Positions 55,401-64,000 of a stretch of DNA of 64,000 nucleotides are shown here, piece after piece. The notes beneath the pieces were generated by a model. It did no database searches. It was given only the letters and a program-made list of their open reading frames with translations, and had not been told where the DNA came from. A program made the position numbers and the translations under genes. The stretch spans positions 17,466-81,465 of the forward strand of contig JABACO010000141.1 of assembly GCA_013339895.1 (NCBI GenBank). Direction: 5' to 3'. How positions within the stretch are numbered: the first letter of the stretch is position 1; every line of letters begins with the position of its first letter. The DNA is from Ephydatia muelleri (lineage: Eukaryota > Porifera > Demospongiae > Spongillida > Spongillidae).

Positions 55401-58076
55401 TTAAGCATTACCTGCTATTAAGCATTACCTGCATATTAATCATTACCTGCATATTAAGCATTACCTGCATATAAGCATTACCTGCATATTAATCATTACC
55501 TGCATATTAAGCATTACCTGCATATTAAGCATTAACCTGCATATTAAGCATTACCTGCATATTAAGCATTACCTGCAGATTAAGCATTACCTGCATATTA
55601 AGCATTACCTGCATATTAAGCATTACCTGCATATTAAGCATTACCTGGCATATTAAGCAATTACCGCATATTAAGCATTACCTGCATATTAAGCATTACC
55701 TGCATATTTGCATTACCTGCATATGCATAAGTGGCATGCACACCTACTGTAGGAGATCACTGTTCAGACAGAAAATGACTCATCGATGCAATGTTGAAGT
55801 ATTTTACATCCTCCTGACGCTATGAACCTGTTGTAGTCTGCTACCTGCATTAGTTGATCAGAGTCTTCTGGCATATGGCATGTAACAACATTTCAGCAAT
55901 AGAAAGGACTTGGTTGACAGACAGTGCTGGGTGTTTGTATGAAGAGCTTGGGCAATCTGCTCCATATGTTGGATAAGATTCTTGGTCTGTTCTGTTTCCA
56001 TGGACTGTTTTCCAGGATACCTGCTTATCTTTGACAAGCAACACCATATGATATGCACTCAGTCCTACACATATTATATTATGCATATGTTAAGTGAATG
56101 GCTTGATGATGACCTTTATGTTTACATTCCAATTGTCAATAGCATGCTTAGACCAGTCATAAACCTTCTTGAGACCAAGTTCGCTTCAATTGCTCCACTG
56201 ATCGATAGCATGGCCTGCAGAAAGTTTGGGAGACCCATTTGCAGGTAATTGGTTATGTCAATACCAAAGGCCCTTTGCAAATTGAATGCATTCAAAGTGC
56301 AGTCATGTGGTCCTCACCTTTCTAAATCTTGACACAACAAACTCTGCAATGACACCTCAGATCGCATGAAAGATCACATTGCAACCTTGATTTGTGTGGT
56401 TCAACTTGTTCAGGTGTTAGATTTTGGCACGAATTGGTTCGTGTTGTTTGGGTGGCGTAAAAGTGATGCCAATAAAGCAATGGCCACAAACATTAACATG
56501 CTCAGAAGGCTGTATCTGGACCTCCAAATGTATGTTTATAAATTCAGCTTGAATCCTCTGGCGGATTGAAAGCAAAAGGCCTTCATAGTGAGGGACCAAA
56601 ATGGCTTTCTGTACAGTACTCAGATGCGCGGCACTTTTAATTTAGAAAAGGCAACTTTCTTTATGTGGATTTAAAACGGTTAAGAATTAGATTTTTCGTG
56701 GTGAACAGGTTTGTATAATTGTTTTGGCATTTGGTTGTTGCGCGAAGGAACTTTGAGTATAGATAGACTGCTGGTTTTATGAATGAAAACATGAATGTAT
56801 ACATTAGTGGGCTATTCCATTATTTAACCGTACACCCCTGCAGATGACAATAATTGCAAACGTATCCCCCGGGACAATATAAAAAGCACCCCTGGACAAG
56901 CTTATATTATACCTCTACACCCCAGGGGCAGACATGTAAATGCCCCCTGGACAAACTTCTGTTTCCCCCCACCCCCCTGGACAATCTTCTATGTTGCTCC
57001 ACTCACCCCTGGACAAGCTTCTATTATGCCGTCTAACCCCCCGGGACATATTCCCTATATCCCCCTGGACACCATTACATTTATTGTCATCGTAGGGGTG
57101 TATAATTGAATAATGGAATAGCCCAATATGCGTTCTAATAATTAATGTCCGCGTTCTGACCACCGTGGATAACTCGTTACAGCTTCATTTTAATTAATAG
57201 AGTGGTAAAAATCATTAATGTTTGTATAACTAACCCACTAGCAAAGAATCGAAGCCTCCGGGAGAAAACAAGATGACGAGAGAAAACGGAAACACGTTGC
57301 ATCCATCACACAGGACATATCTATTCTGTTCAAGAATGCGAGAGATCAGCCAGTGGGCTTGACAACTTCACCCACCATAGCATGCTGGAGGGACGGTTAA
57401 CGGCACTTTCTCTTATGCATAGGGTAGCGTCAGGTATATTCGCCAGCTAGGGGGAGTAGTCGCCACCCCCACTTTTAATAGCGCATAAAAACAAAAATAA
57501 TAAGTTTGGATCTTTCTATATGAGTTTAAAACAACCCTAATAGGCTCCTTTGTTAATACCATACACAGTTTTACGCAAGTAACGTTGCTCCGTAGAATAA
57601 ACAGGGGGGTGGCGAACACTCCTGACGTTATCGCAGGTGGCGATCACTACCTACTCTACCCTATTAATTATGATGAGGACATCAATATGGAAGAAGTGGT
57701 GGACATTTTATCTCACCTACACCCACGGAAACTAATGCTGGATAATATTCTAATGCTGGCAATGAATGATAAACAGTTTAGTGTATAATTTCAACTTTGT
57801 GTTTGCCTTGTTCGTTTACTTTATTTGAACCGTCAAGGTTGATGCCAGCATTAATTAAGTCCCCGCTTCTTGAATCCACCTGTCGACCCCCCACCTTCAA
57901 GTGGCTGGCTACGGCCCTGTCCTAGCTTACATGGATACATTTATATGTGGTGCTCTCAAAAATAAAGATAAATTGCAGCTGTGATTGATTGTGAATGTGT
58001 GCCCGCGTCATCGAACTCACGTTACTCACTTCGTCATCCCAACTCCAACAACAAACACTCTGCACCTGTTCGCCAT
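41826..58076 (-). CDS. SCPx-type peroxisomal 3-ketoacyl-CoA thiolase, 12 exons
   Basis: Homologous to the thiolase half of sterol carrier protein x (SCP2 gene), which cleaves branched 3-oxoacyl-CoA in peroxisomes. Exons in coding order: 58076-58030, 52079-52042, 50797-50693, 48540-48421, 46501-46353, 46149-46030, 44511-44371, 44233-44045, 42687-42600, 42210-42145, 42081-42029, 41966-41826. The total of 1257 nt gives 418 aa and the phases agree. The N-terminus is [16 protein letters not shown]. The nucleophile is in NNHCSAGS (Cys near aa 79), with HDCF near 297 and GHPIGATG near 355, then [13 protein letters not shown]. The last residues, AKL, form a PTS1 peroxisomal signal. No SCP2 lipid-binding domain follows, so it is a stand-alone thiolase. 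About six residues expected after DPTCG are absent between exons 3 and 4; a missed 18-nt microexon is possible. Intron 1 (5.95 kb) hosts a 5.56-kb transposon. Confidence 0.93.
42260..42412. repeat. (GT)n and (CA)n microsatellite pair
   Basis: GT run at 42260-42317, then CA-rich runs at 42352-42373 and 42383-42412. Complementary runs about 35 bp apart could pair as a hairpin. In a thiolase intron. Confidence 0.93.
42880..44021. repeat. 29-bp minisatellite, about 39 copies
   Basis: Unit GGTACACCATCAGGGTATGC plus TGTCACTAA (29 bp), very homogeneous, with T/C variation in GGTATG versus GGCATG. It fills most of a thiolase intron and stops about 20 bp from the donor of the exon covering 44045-44233. 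Confidence 0.97.
44695..45245. repeat. 28-29-bp minisatellite, about 19 copies
   Basis: Unit CCCTCTCTACCTTCACTCCT plus ACCCACAGT, with one-base length variants that shift frame. Each unit holds CCCACAG, an acceptor-like string on the plus strand only, which is antisense to the thiolase. Followed by three copies of a TGGAAGGGGTGTGGTATAAC-type repeat (45290-45410). Plus and minus frames of 100-240 aa here are artefacts. Confidence 0.93.
46150..46250. repeat. GGGGAGTGA-type purine-rich repeat
   Basis: Short GA-rich tandem repeats (GGGGAGTGAGGGGAGGGAGG), i.e. a C/T-rich stretch on the thiolase sense strand directly before an acceptor (ATCTGGGG at 46148). It serves as a long polypyrimidine tract for that exon. 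Confidence 0.7.
47291..47562. repeat. Foldback repeat, about 270 bp
   Basis: AACAAGTAACTAAACACATT at the left is mirrored by AATGTTTTTAGTTACTTGTT at the right. The arms also share AATAGTGGTGTAAAA and the GAGAAAGTTGATGGTATATA-type segment with several mismatches. In the thiolase intron 46502-48420. No clear duplication. The rest of that intron (46502-47290 and 47563-48420) has only short frames that I cannot assign. Confidence 0.7.
48830..49096. repeat. 23-bp minisatellite, about 11 copies
   Basis: Unit CCCATGTGCTTGAGGTGTGC plus ATG (23 bp), with an occasional ACAC for CCCA. In a thiolase intron, followed closely by a CA microsatellite. Confidence 0.93.
49149..49302. repeat. (GC)n-(CA)n compound microsatellite
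   Basis: Short GCGCGCGCGC at 49149-49159 followed by a long CA run with a few interruptions to about 49302. Confidence 0.95.
50177..50470 (+). pseudogene. Retroelement reverse-transcriptase C-terminal relic
   Basis: A 97-aa frame containing [20 protein letters not shown] and VTVTSPL resembles the post-RT segment common in animal retroelements (a pattern like RPADILLPNWS...ALDVTV). Only this short piece is present; it has no RT catalytic motifs and no recognisable element ends. It lies antisense in a thiolase intron. The match is from memory of the motif, so the confidence is moderate. Confidence 0.5.
50908..51140. repeat. 26-bp minisatellite, about 9 copies
   Basis: Unit CTCCCCTACCCTGATGTCTG plus CAATAT (26 bp, one C shorter in one copy). 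In thiolase intron 2. Confidence 0.93.
51450..51900 (+). pseudogene. hAT-type transposase fragment (ZNF862-like)
   Basis: The frame 51361-51900 contains [20 protein letters not shown], then [20 protein letters not shown] and [19 protein letters not shown]. This matches the core of hAT transposase-like proteins (pattern GFGADGASVNMG...PIHCMAHRLELA). The first DDE acidic residue would be the D in GADG. The C-terminal dimerisation domain and the ends of an element are missing, so it is a relic. It lies antisense in thiolase intron 2. Confidence 0.75.
53944..54156 (+). pseudogene. PiggyBac-like (DDE_Tnp_1_7) transposase fragment
   Basis: An open 70-codon stretch reads through [20 protein letters not shown], then WHLSFCLAF and [17 protein letters not shown] before a stop. 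The R-RFE-I--WHLSF...D-W-PV--LVD pattern is typical of piggyBac-family transposases just upstream of the first catalytic Asp. About 54190-54300 has a cysteine-rich continuation in another frame ([12 protein letters not shown]). The rest is not recognisable. It sits inside the CAGGG-ended element, and its TIRs are not piggyBac-like (no TTAA). Confidence 0.6.
54770..55720. repeat. 18-bp minisatellite, about 52 copies
   Basis: Unit CCTGCATATTAAGCATTA (18 bp) with AATCATTA and GCATTG variants, inside the 5.56-kb transposon. The right part (after 55400) has single-base indels. The LHIKHY and MLNMQV hexapeptide frames are artefacts. Confidence 0.96.
56811..57124. mobile_element. Foldback element, 314 bp, family shared with 15178
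   Basis: GGGCTATTCCATTATT at the left is mirrored by AATAATGGAATAGCCC at the right. Both arms continue into ACACCCCT...GATGACAATAA. The centre is CCCCTGGACAA-type repeats. Nested in the 5.56-kb transposon. No clear target duplication. Confidence 0.85.
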
Positions 58077-58225
58077 TTTCTTTAGGGGTGATTAGATTCG
58101 CAAACTCGCGCGCGACCATGTATGGAAATTGTTGCAACCGCAATGTTTATGTTTTTAATTATAATTGTACCTTATACATGAACGATTTTATTAATCTCGT
58201 ACCTTTGGATCGTGTTACCTAACAG

Positions 58226-59674
<1,449 letters not shown>

Positions 59675-59675
59675 G

Positions 59676-62600
59676 CTCTGTATTACTGTTTCTTGGCCCA
59701 CTCAGAGGTTCTAGTGTACTTCCTGATCATACAACTACGTACTCAATGGAAGTGTCCTGTCTCTCGGTTTTGCCTTCCTGATGTTCTCCTGGGGTCTCCT
59801 CTCCTACCCTTGGCCCACCAAGAAGTTCTGGATCATCCTTACCTTCTATACCATGTTCGTGATCCTCATCAGATATGCCTTCCAGTTCAGCAATGTTGAC
59901 ACAGAAAACTGTGATGAAGAAGATCTAGATAAAGGACGTTGTCCCACCCAGATTGTTGGGATCCATTACCACAGGAAGAAATTCTATACATATGTTGTAT
60001 GGGATTTCATCCTTCTGATGGCTGTGTTTGTGCACACTGGACTGCTTAAGGTCAGCCATTGTTGAAGAATGAGTTTGAGTTTGAATGTGTGAGTACATGT
60101 CTTTATTCCTTGTATAGGAGTATGGGTTATGGAATCAAATTGTAAATGAAAGAAGGAATCCATTGTGAGTGCAAGTTGTAGGCAGTGCAACTTGACATTC
60201 AGTACACTTATTATTTTGATGGGGTTTGAGAGTTACATGCTAAAGGAGGCCATCCAGAAACTCTACTGTCGTGTGATGATGCTCTGTCCAATTTTTTATA
60301 CCATGGTAGTGAGATGTGATCGGTACTGATTCTGATCTGCTTATCTCTACAGGGCACAGCTGTTGGTAGACTTCAAGGCTTTTTTTACCCATCTGATCAG
60401 CTCAGATAGCTCTAGGGGTGCCAGGGGTGGGAGGGACTACTACACCATCATGCTGTTCTTTGACCTGCTGGTGTTTGTCACCATTGTATTTGGAGCATCA
60501 TCATTTGGAGTGAGTGGCCTTTCTCTGCTGGCGCTTTGGGATGGGTCCACTAACTGTGATGCTCTAATCCCGCAGATATCCACAGTAGAAGGTGACGTGC
60601 AGGTGATCTCTCTGATCACAAGTAATAGTTTTCCGATGGGATTTGTGGTGTTCCTCTTGCTTCAATTCATATCCATGCTGGTGGACAGGTAACTTTACAA
60701 CCTTGGCCTTTTATTGAATAATTAAACATAGTACTCAAATGAAATGTACATTGTTGCATAGTCAAAAGGATGGGAAGCATAATTGCCTGGTTGGATGGCT
60801 TTGGCGTATGACCTGACCAATGTGTGTAGAAAGAAATTTAACTAATTAATGCGTTACAGAAATTGTGCAGGTTTCTATGTTTTTACTAATGGAAGTCTTC
60901 ATAATAAATAACTTACGATTGTGATAGTGATTTTTAGCACCTTCAAATTTAATACTATTTAGCTGTATGTCAATGTGACACATCTGCAGCTATAAATCTG
61001 CGTCCTCGTGGCAAATCATACCTGCATCAATATTGTATCAATGTGCACAATAAAACTGGGTGTTTCAAAGTTTTTTTATTAATATAATTTGTTAATACGA
61101 ATATTAATTTATCAACATACATTAATGTATTACGCTTATCTTATTAACCTTAATAAGTGTAGATAAAATCTAATCACTTCTAATCAATGAATGTGATGTA
61201 ATAATTTGTGACAACATCTAATTAATTTATAAGCTATAGGCTACACTGAATTAAAGTTGGAAAATCTTTTAGAGCAAATCATGGCATTAAGTTTATATAA
61301 ATCACTCCTATTATATCAAACCCTCATAAATCAACATACACAAAGCTCAAGTTCAATCAAGATTAAGGTTAGAGGTAATTATGTTACAAGTAGAGTAAAA
61401 ACATAGACAGAATTGATTCAAGTTACCTATTCGATAGTAAATTTTATGTCATGATTGGCTATAAAGTTATTAAAATTGAAGATTTTGATCGATAACTAAT
61501 TACAATAAGGATTCATAATAAGTCAACTATGAAATAATGTAGAAAACACCAATTAGCATTATTTAATACAAGTCAATATCCATTAAAAATCAAAGTGATG
61601 TTTTAGTGTTATCAAGTTTAATGTCATTCAAGGTAATCTGTTGCTTATAAATCCTTTTGATTTGTGAACACCCATTACAATACTACACTCTAAGTCCACC
61701 TGCTAGGGAGCAGCTTGTTGCTAAAGTGCAAGCTAGGTTTCAATCGGGTGGTAGTCTTAATCTACTTAGCTCCTGGACCATATCAAGGTATGTGAATCAG
61801 ACTACCTATTGTTTGTGACTTGGCACAATTACTGCACAGTGGAGCAAATGTTTAGCGGTATTGTAAATGTTTCATTCTATGGTAACACCCATGCAAACAA
61901 GGAGGTAGTTATTTCAGCAAGATCTGTATTTTAGTATCCTCCAAATTAACAACAGGTCAGTACTCGTGACAGTTTCCTACTATACAGTATATTATACTGG
62001 CTGAATCTGTGTTATTTGCCAGTGCCTTGGCACTGTGTGTGATCTTCACCTTTGAGTCACTAGTATGCTGCAATATGCTACTTGATAATCCATCAAAACA
62101 CAAAATGGGACACCATATGGTTTTAAAGAGGCTGTAGACCGATGTTAGCATGATTAATCACATGATAGTCATCCTGTCATAAAACAAATTTGGTGCAGTT
62201 AGATATAATCAAACAGGAGTGAATTTGTGATAAAAAAATTACACTGCAGCAGCTAAGGCATTGCCACCCATTCCATCACATCATCCCTGCAACTGCAGTG
62301 TTTCCCACTAAAAATAACTGCATACACATGCTATTGTATTTCATGTGTGGTTGATATCCAGAGTTAGTAGACTTTTAATAACATTTTCCTTATCTGTTTT
62401 CAGGACCCCAATCTCGACTGCAGCACAAATACACTTATCTGGTCAAAGAAGTATTGTGTTAAGCAACAATACTCTGCAGGAGTTGTACTGTTCCCTAAAC
62501 CATACTGATCAAAGCTGCGGCAGAATCAGTACAGTGTAGGTTGCACACACACATGATATGCTTGTTGAAAGGAGGTATGGATTCGTACATACATGTACAG

Positions 62601-63833
62601 GTTGCATGTAGATTTTGTGCTAGGAACAATGTATAGAAGAAATGCTGCTCTCCATGTGCATGGTGCAATAGTGCTTGTTGCAGGTATTCGAGCTTTCTCA
62701 ATCAACCTTATATTATTGAAGGGACCCAGCTTTGTCCACATAATGTGTGTTTTCATATTGTTCAAGTCGTTTAGTTTCAAAATCATCCCACAGGATGGTT
62801 AAGGACTTGTTTCCATACTACATACGTGCTCCCAACACAGGAGAATCAAAAGGAATATTGGAAGGTACAGTGAAAGACGTAATACATGAGCTTTTTATGT
62901 TAATCTGTCAGGAGGCAATGGTTAAAAAAAGACAAGGATATCTTCATCCTTATGGGCTCCTTATTTAGCTCTTCTTATTCTTCCATTTTCTTTTAGAGAA
63001 TGTCAGCTGTATATTTAGTCTCAGCTCGAGTAACTCCAGTGGCTCTCCAGAGTGGTGGACGCTTGAGGAGGTGAATGGCATGGACCCTGCAGGAATAGAG
63101 CTGCTGGTGTTCAGCGATAGGGTCGCCCCCGGCATATTCGGTTCTTTTGCCAGTATAGGGTATGTTTATTTTGGGATACAGTTTATACTACTGATATGTT
63201 GTTGCAGTTGGAATGCTAAAAGAATGTACAAGAATAATAATTTTGAAAGTAAATTATTCTGCTGTGAGTATGTTATTTTCATAACTTTATATCGAAATTT
63301 CACTGCTTATGCTTCAAATGGCAACATTAGTGATTTGAAATCTCATTTTATTGATTAATTAATTGCAATACAAAAACTGCATGTCAAGGGGAATAATTGA
63401 AAGCAAATATTAGCATGCAGGTCGTAAAATGTTTCCTACATAATCGTATCACCAATAATTTAAAGCTAACTAACTTATTTACATTATTTAATAAACAGTG
63501 CATGTTTCGCTTTTTCTTGGGCATGCTGTACGTTCATTCCGTTTCTCGTGTGTGTATCTCTTGGCCTTCAGGATAATTGCTCTATATGGAACTTACGTAT
63601 TGGCCTTTGGAAAAATCATCCACAGTTATGCTGAAGGATTGATCTTTTCGCTGATATTCAATGAGATCATGTGCCCAGATGTGCTGTGGCAGCTATTGGA
63701 AGACATCTATTTAGTCCGGAGCAGAAGGAAATTTGACCTTGAAGAGATTCTAGTTGGAAGACTTTTTGCTGTAATACGCTCTCCAGAGAGCATTATTCAA
63801 TTAACGGAAGTCGCGAAACCAAAGCGTGACTAA
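59676..63833 (+). CDS. PIEZO: Piezo-type mechanosensitive channel, 3' part only (partial or broken)
   Basis: Piezo proteins are very large mechanically gated cation channels. Exons seen: 59676-60050, 60118-60164, 60353-60688, about 61645-61787 (5' edge unclear), 62404-62535, 62794-62864, 62997-63159, 63572-63833. The N-terminal part here has CFLAHSEVLVYFLII, LLSYPWPTKKFWIILTFYTM and YYTIMLFFDLLVFVTIVFGA, which match the last blade and beam region. The later exons form the extracellular cap (YYTLSPPAREQL, LFPYYIRAPN, WWTLEEVNG, LLVFSDRVAPG) and the C-terminus (ALYGTYVLAFGKIIHSYAE, LEDIYLVRSRRKFDLEEIL, RSPESIIQLTEV). Two faults stand out. One extra base near 59731 shifts frame in the first exon. 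Between 60688 and 61645, where roughly 250 residues (outer helix, anchor, start of inner helix and cap) should be encoded, I find only AT-rich non-coding sequence. The N-terminal 1500-plus residues are not in the window. Confidence 0.85.
60689..61640. other. Gap in the Piezo model: AT-rich sequence where pore exons are expected
   Basis: This stretch is AT-rich, without long open frames or good coding potential on either strand. It starts with a normal donor after VDR (60689) and ends before the cap exon, whose acceptor I could not place. The next 167 bases after the stop codon at 63833 also hold nothing that I recognise. Confidence 0.6.
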
Positions 63834-64000
63834 TTGTGTGTTGGCTGGTGAGACATTGTTATTTTTATCTCGCGTGGTGTGCGTGACTTGTGTCAAAGAT
63901 AAATTAGTGTGTTCGCGTGATACTGTGACGATTATCGAGAATGGATTGTTTTGCCCTATACAGACTACGTCACAGTAGTTCTAAATTACAACTACAAACT

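Larger units (their letters stand above)
52360..57919. mobile_element. 5.56-kb CAGGG-ended DNA transposon in thiolase intron 1
   Basis: Ends CAGGGCCGTAGCCAG (52360) and CTGGCTACGGCCCTG (ending 57919), flanked by the 5-bp duplication TCCTA (52355-52359 and 57920-57924). It holds a (GT)n (52382-52410), a piggyBac-like transposase fragment (53944-54156), an 18-bp minisatellite (54770-55715) and a nested foldback (56811-57124). No full-length transposase is visible, so it is probably dead or a nested composite. The phylogenetic class is uncertain: CAGGG ends suggest hAT, but the duplication is 5 bp. Confidence 0.8.

Noticed and set aside
55850..56600. Short frames on both strands after the 18-bp array
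   Set aside because: They probably derive from transposon sequence in the 5.56-kb element, but I could match no family motif, so I do not call a gene.

Overview
This is eukaryotic, very probably metazoan DNA: spliced genes with GT-AG introns, animal-type proteins (ATP7 copper pump, AP-1 gamma-adaptin, SCPx-type thiolase, Piezo), many non-autonomous DNA transposons and a very heavy load of mini- and microsatellites. Short introns in some genes, and a relic of a protein family that I associate with Hydra and sponge genomes, suggest an early-branching animal. A demosponge is my best guess, but this is inference and not proof. I assembled all gene models by hand from reading frames, splice sites and phase bookkeeping, so exon edges should be close to exact where phases are stated to agree.

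Layout. (1) 1-6600: a foldback repeat, a degraded minus-strand transposon-associated gene (about 540-2590) with a 26-bp minisatellite inside its coding part, a 1-kb 18-bp minisatellite (2800-3832), and a 1075-bp hAT-type element with a perfect 8-bp target duplication (4140-5214). (2) 6663-12453 (+): a complete 20-exon copper-transporting P-type ATPase with four metal-binding domains. (3) 12454-16084: no gene; a Harbinger-like inverted-repeat element containing a long (CA)n, and an inverted-repeat element with a 97-nt poly-G tract. (4) 16085-33822 (+): a complete 20-coding-exon AP-1 gamma-adaptin (831 aa) whose introns hold at least seven minisatellites, a mariner-like element, CAGGG-ended elements and a 1.64-kb near-perfect hairpin. 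(5) 34600-35800: two minisatellites. (6) 36490-39840 (-): a six-exon carotenoid oxygenase (533 aa). (7) 40326-41414: a second hAT-type element with a nested hairpin element. (8) 41826-58076 (-): a 12-exon SCPx-type thiolase ending in the peroxisomal signal AKL. Its first intron hosts a 5.56-kb transposon and its other introns carry minisatellites and transposase or reverse-transcriptase relics. (9) 58226-59520: a hAT transposase relic split by a 610-bp element. (10) 59676-63833 (+): the 3' part of a Piezo channel gene, next to a (CAT)n microsatellite and lacking the exons for much of the pore.

The genes do not form a pathway. The coherent story is about genome structure: tandem arrays seeded at or beside exon ends, nested transposons in introns, and several families of non-autonomous elements recognisable from their terminal inverted repeats and target duplications. 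Two otherwise intact genes (ATP7 exon 6 and the first Piezo exon) each carry one apparent single-base frameshift, which may be assembly error.

I saw no CRISPR array, operon, prokaryotic gene, rRNA or tRNA. I found no convincing new biological system beyond these structural observations.
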